A stretch of DNA of 64,000 nucleotides from Flavobacterium tibetense (GCF_003293845.1 NZ_QLST01000002.1:62001-126000); one strand, 5' to 3'; positions 54,663 to 62,134 are shown, numbered from the stretch's first letter. Translations and numbers: made by a program. The notes: generated by a model from the letters alone, not told the origin.

Positions 54663-54953
54663 ATGAATAATAATAACTTATTAGATAGTATTAAAATTGA
54701 TATTCTTACTATTCTGAAAACAAATGATTTTATTTTAATTAAAGAAATTTTAGAAAGGAATTACAATAGCTTATCAAATGAAAGTTTAAATACTTTTTTT
54801 GACTTTATTGAACTCAATTTAATTCAAGAAATCGAAGAAAAACAAATATCAATTAAAACATTTGTTAAACAGCATAATGCATATCCTTTAAATCAACTTG
54901 CTGAAAGACAAAAAAGAAAATTTAAAAGTAACTATTCAACCCGAAGCAATTGA
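54663..54953 (+). CDS. Element protein of unknown function, upstream half of a possible frameshifted gene
   Basis: 96 residues with helical, Asn/Ile/Glu-rich sequence (MNNNNLLDSIKIDILTILK). It ends KRKFKSNYSTRSN just after a CAAAAAAGAAAA tract. If one A is removed from the six-A run, the frame continues straight into the next ORF (…QKENLKVTIQPEAIDLSDTT…). I therefore think this and 54898-55227 are one gene split by a frameshift, natural or due to sequencing. No known domain. Confidence 0.55.
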   Translation: MNNNNLLDSIKIDILTILKTNDFILIKEILERNYNSLSNESLNTFFDFIELNLIQEIEEKQISIKTFVKQHNAYPLNQLAERQKRKFKSNYSTRSN

Positions 54954-55227
54954 TTTAAGTGATACCACGGCAACAGAAAAAATAATTTATTTACATAAAC
55001 TCGGAGTTATTGACTTTTTAATAAAACAACAACCATTTCAAAGTTCAACCAATAGTTTAGCAACTGTTTTAAGTGCTGTTACTGGAGCGAAAAGCGGAAC
55101 TATTCAACCAATGTTAAACGCGATGTTAGGCAAAAATGTTGAACAAAAAAATAATCCTTTGAACTCTGTAAAGCCAGTAAATAAAGTAACTAAATACCTT
55201 ATTGATATTGGTTTTGAATCTAAATGA
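54898..55227 (+). CDS. Element protein of unknown function, downstream half of a possible frameshifted gene
   Basis: 109 residues opening at a TTG inside the tail of the previous ORF, in the +1 frame. It carries IDLSDTTATEKIIYLHKLGVIDFL and GAKSGTIQPMLNAMLGKN, which look like well-conserved element sequence rather than chance coding. Overlap with the previous ORF is 56 bases. A TTG start inside another reading frame is weak, so a join by frameshift is more likely than a separate gene. Function unknown. Confidence 0.5.
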   Translation: MLKDKKENLKVTIQPEAIDLSDTTATEKIIYLHKLGVIDFLIKQQPFQSSTNSLATVLSAVTGAKSGTIQPMLNAMLGKNVEQKNNPLNSVKPVNKVTKYLIDIGFESK

Positions 55228-55266
55228 AACGATTTAGGGAAACCCTAAAAAAACCCTAATATCTAT

Positions 55267-55295
55267 TTGTACTTCACTTTTAAAATGAAGTACAA
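55267..55295 (+). promoter_or_regulatory. Palindromic operator at the excisionase-like gene
   Basis: TTGTACTTCA (55267-55276) and TGAAGTACAA (55286-55295) form a perfect 10-base inverted repeat with a 9-base spacer, ending on the ATG. It is a good candidate for autoregulation of the HTH gene. Confidence 0.6.
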
Positions 55296-55564
55296 TGAGT
55301 AACACAAACATTTTTTTAAACGGCATTACTTTACAGGAGTTAGCCGAAGCACTTGCACCCCTATTGCAACAAAAAGAAGTTGCACAGGTTGAGCCGTCAA
55401 ACGATTTACTTACACGTGATGAGGTTTGCAAACTACTAAATTTTAACAAAACAAGCCTTTGGAAACACACACGTAGCGGTCGATTAAAATCGTACGGCAT
55501 AGGCAACCGCGTTTTGTATAAAAAAAGCGAAGTTTTAGAAGCTGTTAAACCTATTAATCATTAA
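55295..55564 (+). CDS. Excisionase-like helix-turn-helix protein
   Basis: 89 residues. The C-terminal half (LTRDEVCKLLNFNKTSLWKHTRSGRLKSYGIGNRVLYKKSEVLEAV) is an HTH_17/MerR-like excisionase domain; the N-terminal half has a short amphipathic helix (LNGITLQELAEALAPLLQQ) probably for oligomerisation. Such proteins bind att arms to steer excision or act as repressors. The gene starts on a palindromic operator and is five bases before the next gene. Confidence 0.85.
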   Translation: MSNTNIFLNGITLQELAEALAPLLQQKEVAQVEPSNDLLTRDEVCKLLNFNKTSLWKHTRSGRLKSYGIGNRVLYKKSEVLEAVKPINH

Positions 55565-55568
55565 GATT

Positions 55569-55835
55569 ATGAGTACACAGGCAAACAGCAGAGAAAAGCA
55601 ATTAAAAGCAGTTTATAACGCTTTTTATGAGTACCCTAAAACAATGAAAGAAGTTGACGCTGAAACAAATGTAATGCGTGAAAACATTTGTCGTTATGTT
55701 TCAGAATTAAGAAATGAAAACAGAATTGCATTAGTAGGTTACAGAAAGTGCAAAATTACAGGCAACTCAAAAGTTGGTACTTATACAACCAATCCCGATT
55801 TGTTTCCACAGTCGAACCAATTAAAAATGTTTTAA
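55569..55835 (+). CDS. Small winged-helix-like protein of the element
   Basis: 88 residues. AVYNAFYEYPKTMKEVDAETNVMRENICRYVSELRNENRIALVG reads as a helix-turn-helix followed by a wing, a typical DNA-binding layout, and the rest forms a short beta hairpin. Similar small proteins occur in Bacteroidota prophages and integrative elements. It is tightly spaced (5 bases after the HTH gene, 3 before the ATPase). A regulatory role is inference. Confidence 0.7.
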   Translation: MSTQANSREKQLKAVYNAFYEYPKTMKEVDAETNVMRENICRYVSELRNENRIALVGYRKCKITGNSKVGTYTTNPDLFPQSNQLKMF

Positions 55836-55838
55836 GCT

Positions 55839-57047
55839 ATGGAAACGAATAAATTAAAAGATTTAAGCACCGCAATAGATAAAGCAATTTTAAGCGAACC
55901 AATAAGCGAAAAAATGATTTGGTTAAATGATGAGCAACGCCACATTACAGAAACCGAATTTAAACAACGTCAAAACGAAATTAAAATCGAAAGAATCGAA
56001 CAGCATAAAATTGAGCGTTCAAAATATAAGATTGACGTAAATGAAGCAATCCCAAAACCACAAATTGCAATTAGTTTAGCAAATACTAAAACAGAAGGTT
56101 ACGCAATTTTGGGAACGCTTGGAAACTTTAGCGTTATAATTGGTAAAGCTAAAGCTAAAAAATCATTTTTTGTAAATATTGCAGTTTCAACCGCATTAAG
56201 TAACGATTTGATTTTGGAGCGATTTAAAAGCGATTTGCCGAACGATAAAAACGAAGTGTTATACTTTGATACCGAACAAGGTAAATACCACGTTCAGAAA
56301 GCCGTTAAACGTATTTGCGCACAAATTAACCAACCCGAACCCGTTAATTTACATACTTATTACCTTAGAAGTTTAACACCGTCCGAAAGGTTGCAATTTA
56401 TTGAAAACGAAATTTACAGCAATGATAAAGTTGGATTTGTAGTAATTGACGGAATCAAAGATTTAGTAACGTCAATAAATGATGAGGAACAAGCTACAAA
56501 CATTGCAAGTAAGTTACTGAAATGGACGGAGGAACGCAATATTCATATTGTTACCGTATTGCACCAAAACAAAAGCGATACCAACGCCCGTGGACATATC
56601 GGAACTGAATTAATAAACAAAGCCGAAACCGTTTTAGAGGTTGCAAAAGCTGAAAACGATACCAATATTTCAATTGTTACACCTCAACAATGTAGAAACA
56701 TAGAACCCGAAGTTTTTGCCTTTGAAATTAACGAATACGGAATCCCGATAATTGCAGAAAACTTTGAAGTAAGAACCGAAACAAAAAAGAATAGGTTTGA
56801 TGTTACCAATTTGGAAGACTTCAAAAAGTATCAATTATTAACGGAGGTTTTCAGTAAGGGCGAAAGTTTCAGTTACGGCAAATTAGTTGAACAAATTATA
56901 ATTGCTTATCAAAATCAATTTAATAGCAGTATTGGAACAAATAGAACAAAACTTTTAATTACTGATTGTTCAAATAATGGTTGGTTGCTTCAAGAAAAAA
57001 CTAAAGCACCTTACACCCTTGGAAAATTTCAAGAAGATAAAATTTAA
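55839..57047 (+). CDS. RepA-like AAA ATPase with altered P-loop
   Basis: 402 residues. The nucleotide-binding core resembles plasmid RepA / DnaB-type hexameric ATPases (AAA_25). The P-loop at 102-109 is GKAKAKKS: the usual Gly before the invariant Lys is Lys107. Walker B is VGFVVIDGIKDLV, and VTVLHQNKSDTNARGHIGTELINKAE fits the sensor segment. It probably unwinds or loads at the element's origin. It pairs with the downstream primase-like gene, 131 bases away, across repeat-rich DNA. Confidence 0.8.
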   Translation: METNKLKDLSTAIDKAILSEPISEKMIWLNDEQRHITETEFKQRQNEIKIERIEQHKIERSKYKIDVNEAIPKPQIAISLANTKTEGYAILGTLGNFSVIIGKAKAKKSFFVNIAVSTALSNDLILERFKSDLPNDKNEVLYFDTEQGKYHVQKAVKRICAQINQPEPVNLHTYYLRSLTPSERLQFIENEIYSNDKVGFVVIDGIKDLVTSINDEEQATNIASKLLKWTEERNIHIVTVLHQNKSDTNARGHIGTELINKAETVLEVAKAENDTNISIVTPQQCRNIEPEVFAFEINEYGIPIIAENFEVRTETKKNRFDVTNLEDFKKYQLLTEVFSKGESFSYGKLVEQIIIAYQNQFNSSIGTNRTKLLITDCSNNGWLLQEKTKAPYTLGKFQEDKI

Positions 57048-57056
57048 TTAAATCAA

Positions 57057-57178
57057 TCGGTTTAACTATTACTTTATTTTATTTGTCTTATCGGTTTAGT
57101 TTAAGCGTAAATATACGCTTATAAACTGATAAACCTTTGATTGTAAGGTCTAGTTAAACTGGTTTAAACCTTAAACCT
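57057..57178 (+). repeat. Iteron-like repeats and hairpin between the ATPase and primase genes
   Basis: Motifs reading CGGTTTA or its complement occur at 57058, 57092, 57128-57135 and 57160-57177. AAGCGT (57103-57108) and ACGCTT (57115-57120) form a central hairpin. Clustered repeats around a palindrome between replication genes suggest a replication origin or an operator for the Rep genes. Confidence 0.45.
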
Positions 57179-58207
57179 ATGAAGCAATATAAATTTAGTT
57201 TGGACAAAGGGAGTAAAAAATTTATTTGTCCAAAGTGCCACAAACGAACCTTTGTGAAATACATTGATACTGAAACAAGGAATTACTTAAATGATGAGTT
57301 TGGAAGGTGCGACCGTGAAACAAATTGCGGTTATCACAGCACACCCAAAGGCGAAATTAAAAACACTTTTGAAGTGATAAACACGCCACCGCCCGAACCA
57401 AGTTTTCACGATTTTAGTTTGGTTTCTCAAAGCGGTCGGAACTTTAAAGAAAATAATTTTGTTCAGTTCCTTAAAACCATTTTTTCAAATGATGAGGTTA
57501 AACAGGCAATTATAAATTACTTAATTGGAACGTCAAAGTATTGGAGCGGTGCAACTACTTTTTGGCAAATTGATAACCAAAACAAAGTAAGGCACGGCAA
57601 AGTAATGTTATTTAATTCTGAAACAGGCAAAAGAACAAAGAACAAGGACGGCAAAGGATTTATTAACAGCGTTCGAAGTATTTTAAAACTTGAAAAGTTT
57701 AATCTTTGTCAATGTTTATTTGGTTTGCACCTAATTAACGAAACCAATACTAAAACAATTGCATTGGTTGAAGCTGAAAAAACAGCCGTTATAATGAGTT
57801 TATTTAAACCCGATTACGTTTGGTTGGCAACAGGGAGCAAAGGAGGTTTAAAGTACGAATTTTTGAAGCCTATTAAAGATTTTAAGATTATTTCGTTTCC
57901 CGATAAAAGTGAGTATAACGATTGGTTGAAAATAGCAATCGAACTCAATGCAGTCGGTTTTAAAATAGTTGTTAATGATTGGTTGGAAAATCAAAACGAG
58001 TTTGAAGCTGGAACGGATTTAGCAGACGTTTACATAAATGAAGTGAAAAACATACAGCATAAACCAATCGTTAAGGATTTAAGTATTTATTCCAATACTG
58101 AACAAGCTATTCACAGAATCGAACAGCACACGCCCGAAATTTGGGAGTTAATTAATACGTTTGATTTAGTAGATTATCACGGGAACGAATTGAGAAAAAT
58201 TACTTAA
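57179..58207 (+). CDS. Zinc-ribbon primase-like protein (DUF6371)
   Basis: 342 residues. An N-terminal zinc ribbon (C17, C20, C44, C50, with FICPKCHKR and DRETNCGYH) is followed by a Toprim-like core (IALVEAEKTAVIMSLF, VWLATGSKGGL, IISFPDKSEYNDW). This matches DUF6371 proteins, common in Bacteroidota mobile elements and thought to act like primases. With the RepA-like ATPase it forms a compact replication module. There is no separate helicase loader. Confidence 0.8.
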   Translation: MKQYKFSLDKGSKKFICPKCHKRTFVKYIDTETRNYLNDEFGRCDRETNCGYHSTPKGEIKNTFEVINTPPPEPSFHDFSLVSQSGRNFKENNFVQFLKTIFSNDEVKQAIINYLIGTSKYWSGATTFWQIDNQNKVRHGKVMLFNSETGKRTKNKDGKGFINSVRSILKLEKFNLCQCLFGLHLINETNTKTIALVEAEKTAVIMSLFKPDYVWLATGSKGGLKYEFLKPIKDFKIISFPDKSEYNDWLKIAIELNAVGFKIVVNDWLENQNEFEAGTDLADVYINEVKNIQHKPIVKDLSIYSNTEQAIHRIEQHTPEIWELINTFDLVDYHGNELRKIT

Positions 58208-58245
58208 ATACGGAAAACCGTAAATATAACAATGACATAAATGGT

Positions 58246-58253
58246 TATATTTG
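58246..58253 (+). promoter_or_regulatory. -7 promoter box of the DUF4468-like gene
   Basis: TATATTTG matches TAnnTTTG and lies 22 bases before the ATG, so the cargo gene is probably transcribed on its own. Confidence 0.6.
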
Positions 58254-58275
58254 TTAAAATTAAACTATACAAATT

Positions 58276-58857
58276 ATGAAGAAATTATTTTTAGGACTTT
58301 TAATGGCAGTCTGTTTTTATTCAAGTGCACAAGAAACAGAATTTACTTTTACTGCAGAAAACGGAATGACTGATTTTATTGTTACACCAATTGAAGGAAA
58401 AACTGCACCCGAAATTTATAAAAAAGTTATTGAATGGATTAAAGTAACTTATAAAAATCCTGACAAAGTAATACTTTCGACTATTGAAAATGAGTATGTA
58501 AGATTTGAAGGATATTCAGAAACTTTACATTCTTATAATGCAATGGGAAAACATTATGAACCGACTAAATACGAAATCGAAATTAATGTTAAAGACGGAA
58601 AATATAAATTTGATTTAATTAGTATGCAAAGTTTGAAACTTGCAAGTTCTTATAGTCAAGGTGGTTGGTATGATGTTAAAATGTTTACATCAAAAATGAC
58701 AAATGAAGACCTTGTAAAAGCATACGTATTTAAAAAAGACGGTACTTTGAGAGCTACTTATAAGTATATTAATGAAATACCAATGTTTTTTAATAACCTA
58801 AATAAATCATTATCTGAAAGTATAATTTCAACAGCTAATAAGTCTGAAGGTTGGTAA
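58276..58857 (+). CDS. Secreted DUF4468-like protein (element cargo)
   Basis: 193 residues with a signal peptide (about 1-18, AVCFYSSAQ). IYKKVIEWIKVTYKNPDKVILSTIENEYVRFEGYSE matches the start of DUF4468, a TBP-like-fold domain of secreted Bacteroidota proteins with no known activity. It sits at the far end of the element with its own promoter and terminator, as cargo genes often do. Its benefit to host or element is unknown. Confidence 0.72.
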   Translation: MKKLFLGLLMAVCFYSSAQETEFTFTAENGMTDFIVTPIEGKTAPEIYKKVIEWIKVTYKNPDKVILSTIENEYVRFEGYSETLHSYNAMGKHYEPTKYEIEINVKDGKYKFDLISMQSLKLASSYSQGGWYDVKMFTSKMTNEDLVKAYVFKKDGTLRATYKYINEIPMFFNNLNKSLSESIISTANKSEGW

Positions 58858-58876
58858 TTTATAAACACAAAAAAAC

Positions 58877-58910
58877 AAAAGAGCAACCTTTTAAAGTTGC
58901 TCTTTTTTTG
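58877..58910 (+). terminator. Terminator after the DUF4468-like gene
   Basis: AAAAGAGCAAC and GTTGCTCTTTT form an 11-base stem, followed by a T-run. Confidence 0.85.
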
Positions 58911-58970
58911 TTTAAATAGTGTTACACAGGCTTTGCATAAAACCATTACAAATATAATGTTTATTTCTTT

Positions 58971-59096
58971 ATTCAACTATCTGTTACGCGTGTAAAACGT
59001 ATTATAAGTTAATATACTAAAGTAGTATAAAATTAATCGATTAAAATTATCATTAATAATTACTTTTTTGATTATTTAACTATCTGTTACGCGTGT
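58971..59096 (+). repeat. Pair of 23-base repeats with an ACGCGT core
   Basis: 58971-58993 and 59074-59096 share 22 of 23 bases, reading ATTCAACTATCTGTTACGCG and on to TGT, 103 bases apart. A degenerate third copy (TCTGACGCGCGTATG) lies at 59129-59143. The surrounding 380 bases hold no ORF and are AT-rich. The pair may be an origin, transfer site or accessory recombination site. Confidence 0.65.
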
Positions 59097-59181
59097 TTAA
59101 ACGTAACTTTTAATAATTATATTACAATCTGACGCGCGTATGTAATGACTGTTTTTAGACCAATAAAAAAGGCATTTTGGT

Positions 59182-59205
59182 AAATGTTTAGTAAATGTTT
59201 AGTAA
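59182..59205 (+). repeat. Right arm-type repeat of the element
   Basis: A 24-base tandem of AAATGTTTAGT identical to 53190-53213 and in the same orientation, 30 bases inside the right core site. Confidence 0.75.
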
Positions 59206-59235
59206 AAAAATTGCAAAGCCTTGTAAATAGGGAAC

Positions 59236-59263
59236 AATAGTGACCGCGAAGGGATTCGAACCC
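59236..59263 (+). repeat. Right attachment site inside tRNA-Arg
   Basis: The 28-base repeat partner of 53059-53086; it covers the acceptor 3' half and most of the T-arm of the intact tRNA. Confidence 0.85.
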
Positions 59264-59314
59264 CCAACCCTCAGAGCCGAAATCTGATATTCTATCCAGT
59301 TGAACTACGCAGCC
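59241..59314 (-). tRNA. tRNA-Arg (anticodon TCG)
   Basis: The minus strand folds as a cloverleaf with anticodon TCG (plus-strand 59278-59280), reading CGA. The T-arm is a normal GGGTTCGAATCCC. The acceptor stem closes with two G-U wobble pairs. CCA is not encoded. Its 3' end is the attachment site of the 6.2-kb element. Confidence 0.93.
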
Positions 59315-59322
59315 ATTTTGAG

Positions 59323-59398
59323 AGAACAGAAAATAGAAGTTAGAGAATAGACAGTAAATTGGTCTAATTTCTAACTTCTAAAATCTAACCTCTTTTTA
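59323..59398. repeat. Period-7 array as inverted halves between tRNA-Arg and yqeY
   Basis: Left units of the type AGAACAG, AAAATAG (59323-59350) are answered by complementary units CTAATTT, CTAACTT (59364-59391), with a 13-base middle. The right edge runs into the yqeY stop codon. Confidence 0.75.
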
Positions 59399-59845
59399 AA
59401 CTAATAATTTTTTAACAATTCCAGAAATTACTTTTCCTTCCGCTTGTCCGCCAATTTGTGCTGATGCTAATCCCATTACTTTTCCCATTGAGGCGATTCC
59501 TGAAGCGCCAGTTTCTGAAATGATTTTTTGGATAATGGCTTCAATTTCTGCTTCTGATAATTGTGCTGGTAAGAATTTTTCAATAACTGCAATTTGAGCC
59601 AATTCTGGCTCCGCTAAATCAGCACGGTTTTGGCTGGTAAAAATTTCTGCACTGTCTTTACGCATTTTAACTAAACGTTGCAGCATTTTTACTTCCTGAT
59701 CTTCTGTTAAGCCTTCAGCTGCTCCTACTTCTGTTTTTGCTAAAATAATTGCTGATTTTATCGCTCGTAAAGCTTCTAATGCTATGCTGTCTTTTGCTCT
59801 CATGGCATCTTTCATTTGGTCCATGATTTTTGATTCTAAACTCAT
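59396..59845 (-). CDS. GatB/YqeY domain-containing protein
   Basis: 149 residues, the usual YqeY length. MSLESKIMDQMKDAMRAKDSIALEALRAIKSAI, LTEDQEVKMLQRLVKMRKDSAEIF and GKVMGLASAQIGGQAEGKVISGIVKKLL match the YqeY/GatB tail family, a helical fold related to the tRNA-binding end of GatB. Free-standing YqeY proteins have no firm function. It follows ftsZ in the same direction but 340 bases away, across a terminator. Confidence 0.92.
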   Translation of the reverse strand: MSLESKIMDQMKDAMRAKDSIALEALRAIKSAIILAKTEVGAAEGLTEDQEVKMLQRLVKMRKDSAEIFTSQNRADLAEPELAQIAVIEKFLPAQLSEAEIEAIIQKIISETGASGIASMGKVMGLASAQIGGQAEGKVISGIVKKLLV

Positions 59846-59888
59846 ATTTTTATTTTTAATGTTATTGGTTTGTTGTTTGTGTTATTTG

Positions 59889-59963
59889 TTTCAGGTTTCA
59901 GGTTTCAAGTTTCAGGTTTCAAGTTTCGTCTAACTTCTTATTTCTAGCTTCTAACTTCTTCTC
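59889..59963. repeat. Two adjacent period-7 arrays
   Basis: Five units of the type TTTCAGG/TTTCAAG (59889-59923) are followed directly by five units of the type TCTAACT (59929-59963). The 343-base gap between yqeY and ftsZ also contains element copy C and the ftsZ terminator, and no ORF. Confidence 0.8.
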
Positions 59964-59965
59964 TA

Positions 59966-60120
59966 CCCCAGATGGTAATGGAAAGCTTTTTTGAATTAGG
60001 ATGCCAATTTTTCTTTTTTTTAAAAAGCGACCTAAGAAGCTCTTTTAAAATAGTAGAAAAATGGTAGGCTAATCAAAAAACTTGCAATGAACAGCTGGAA
60101 ATAGGTTCAAAAAAACACCC
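59966..60120 (+). ncRNA. Candidate structured intergenic element, copy C
   Basis: The plus strand starts CCCCAGATGGTAATGGAAAG and ends GAACAGCTGGAAATAGGTTC followed by an A-run and CACCC. The arms CCAG/CTGG pair. The end agrees with copy A (GCTGGAAATAG, TTCAAAAAAA) and with copy B (CAAAAACACCC). Both flanking genes are on the opposite strand, so it is not the leader of a plus-strand gene. A minus-strand TACTTTTG box (60123-60130) at its end could instead read the complement into yqeY. Confidence 0.45.
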
Positions 60121-60134
60121 TGCAAAAGTAATAA

Positions 60135-60165
60135 AAAAAACCCGAATACTAGACTCGGGTTTTTG
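60135..60165 (-). terminator. Terminator of the ftsQAZ unit
   Basis: AAAACCCGA and TCGGGTTTT form the stem around a 9-base loop; the minus-strand reading ends in eight T. It lies 24 bases after the ftsZ stop. Confidence 0.85.
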
Positions 60166-60188
60166 TGGTAGGTTATGTATTACAGGGA

Positions 60189-62123
60189 TTAATCTACGTT
60201 ATCGTGCAAAAAGGAATTATTTGAACGTAATTGCACATCATCATTGCTATCAACGCCTAATGACATTCTAGACTGATTGTTGTTTTGATTGGGTAACGAT
60301 GTTACATCATAACCCGCTCTTTTGTATGCTGGTATACTTTCAATTTCATCAATTTTTGCAGCGTTATTGTTGAATTTATAGTTAAACTCTTTCATTTTTC
60401 GCTTGCGTTCTTCTGTTCGTGCTCGTACTTCGTCAATAGACATTTCAAAAGGAGAAACTTGCTCTGCAACTGGATATGCTGGTTTGTTTTCTACTTGTTT
60501 TTTAAATCCAAAATTTAACTCTTCGTCAATTGGTTCTTGTACTTGAGCAACTGGTTTTTCTACGATTTCTTCTATTTCTGGAAAATCTTCCAAAGAATAT
60601 CTGATTACGCCATTTTGATTCACTTCAGTAACTGGCACTACATTGATCGGATCTTTTACTTCCATAGCTTTAGTTTCTTCCGTCAATTCAAAAATCGTAT
60701 TTTGTTGTGCTGGCTTAGCTTCAAATAAATCAAAAGAAAACGAAAAGTCTTCGGTTGCAACTACAAACTCTGGTTCTTTTACTTCAATTTCTCTAATTTG
60801 AGGTGTAATGATTTCGAATGTTGGGGCTACATTAGGTGTAACCACTTCAAAAGTTACATCGATATTTTTAAGAAATTCAGACGTTGGAATTAAATCCATT
60901 GCTGGCTTAACTTCTTGAATTTCAAAAACAGGCTCTTCTTCTAAAGTAAAAACAACTTTTTCATTGGTAACTTCATCACAAATGGGATTAATAATGTCGT
61001 TTTTTACTTCTGGAGCAGTTTCGAAAATAGGATTATCAACCGTAATATTGTTTATTGTTTTAGCTGTTAAATCATGAACCAACTTTTGATCGTCTTCCAA
61101 TGAATGAATGATTTTTTGAGGTTCTGCATTAACAATTCCAGCTTGTTGCTCTACATTGAAACCTGTAGCAATGATAGTTACAGAAACGGCTTCTCCAAGA
61201 TTTGCATCTTCACCAGCTCCCATAATGATATTAGCACTATAACCGGCTTCCGATTGGATATATTCATTGATTTCACCCATTTCATCCATGGTGATTTCGG
61301 TTGTTCCAAATACGATTAACAACAACACGTTTTTAGCGCCAGCAATTTTATTATCATTTAACAATGGTGAATCTAAAGCCGCTACAATAGCGTCTTTAGC
61401 ACGTGTTTCTCCTGTTGCTGTTGCTGATCCCATAATTGCTGTTCCGCTGTTTGATAACACGGTTTTAGCATCACGTAAATCGATATTTAGTGCATAGTGA
61501 TTGGTAATTACTTCAGCAATTCCTCTTGCAGCAGTTGCTAAAACTTCATCTGCTTTAGAGAAACCAGATTTAAATCCTAAGTTACCATAAACTTCACGCA
61601 GTTTGTTGTTATTGATAACAATTAGTGAATCTACATTTTTACGCAGTCTTTCTACTCCATTCATCGCTTGTTCGTAACGTACTTTACCTTCAAATTGGAA
61701 AGGAATTGTTACGATACCAACGGTTAGAATTTCGCGTTCTTTGGCTAACTGAGCAATCACAGGAGCAGCACCAGTACCTGTACCACCACCCATTCCTGCA
61801 GTAATGAAGACCATTTTAGTATTCGAATCTAGCATTTTCTCAATTTCAGCAATACTTTCTATGGCAGATTGTTGACCAATTTCAGGATTTGCTCCAGCTC
61901 CAAGTCCTTCGGTTAAGCTAACACCTAACTGAATTTTATTGGGAACGGAGCTATTTTGCAATGCCTGCGAATCGGTATTACAAATAACAAAATCAACACC
62001 TTTAATTCCTTGTTGGAACATGTGATTAATGGCGTTACTTCCACCTCCACCAACACCAATTACTTTGATAACGTTGGATTGGTTTTTTGGTAAATCGAAT
62101 GCGATGCTTGTTAATTCTGACAT
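60189..62123 (-). CDS. ftsZ: Cell division protein FtsZ with long C-terminal extension
   Basis: 644 residues. The tubulin-fold GTPase (about 15-330) has VIGVGGGGSNAINHM, the tubulin signature GGGTGTGAAPVIA and DLRDAKTVLSNSG. About 310 further residues form an acidic, Glu/Pro/Val-rich linker that is probably disordered, followed by a short basic stretch (RARTEERKRKMKEFNYKF). It polymerises at midcell to build the division ring. Typical FtsZ is about 380 residues; the extension is characteristic of Flavobacteria. It lies 11 bases after ftsA. Confidence 0.98.
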   Translation of the reverse strand: MSELTSIAFDLPKNQSNVIKVIGVGGGGSNAINHMFQQGIKGVDFVICNTDSQALQNSSVPNKIQLGVSLTEGLGAGANPEIGQQSAIESIAEIEKMLDSNTKMVFITAGMGGGTGTGAAPVIAQLAKEREILTVGIVTIPFQFEGKVRYEQAMNGVERLRKNVDSLIVINNNKLREVYGNLGFKSGFSKADEVLATAARGIAEVITNHYALNIDLRDAKTVLSNSGTAIMGSATATGETRAKDAIVAALDSPLLNDNKIAGAKNVLLLIVFGTTEITMDEMGEINEYIQSEAGYSANIIMGAGEDANLGEAVSVTIIATGFNVEQQAGIVNAEPQKIIHSLEDDQKLVHDLTAKTINNITVDNPIFETAPEVKNDIINPICDEVTNEKVVFTLEEEPVFEIQEVKPAMDLIPTSEFLKNIDVTFEVVTPNVAPTFEIITPQIREIEVKEPEFVVATEDFSFSFDLFEAKPAQQNTIFELTEETKAMEVKDPINVVPVTEVNQNGVIRYSLEDFPEIEEIVEKPVAQVQEPIDEELNFGFKKQVENKPAYPVAEQVSPFEMSIDEVRARTEERKRKMKEFNYKFNNNAAKIDEIESIPAYKRAGYDVTSLPNQNNNQSRMSLGVDSNDDVQLRSNNSFLHDNVD

Positions 62124-62134
62124 AATGGTACTTT

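Larger units (their letters stand above)
53059..59263 (+). mobile_element. 6.2-kb integrative element in tRNA-Arg(TCG)
   Basis: The element runs between 28-bp direct repeats at 53059-53086 and 59236-59263. The right copy is the 3' end of an intact tRNA-Arg on the minus strand; the left copy is the displaced tRNA 3' fragment. Inside both ends lie identical 24-bp arm repeats. Genes in order: tyrosine recombinase, a possibly frameshifted protein in two halves, excisionase-like HTH, winged-helix-like protein, RepA-like ATPase, zinc-ribbon primase-like protein and a secreted DUF4468-like protein. All are on the plus strand. No relaxase, conjugation or capsid gene is seen, so it would need help to move. 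Confidence 0.85.

Noticed and set aside
58758..58976. Minus-strand ORF over the cargo gene end
   Set aside because: It crosses the terminator and the gene on the other strand, and has no recognisable features.
59889..59963. CRISPR array
   Set aside because: Units are 7 bases and contiguous, with no spacers or cas genes.
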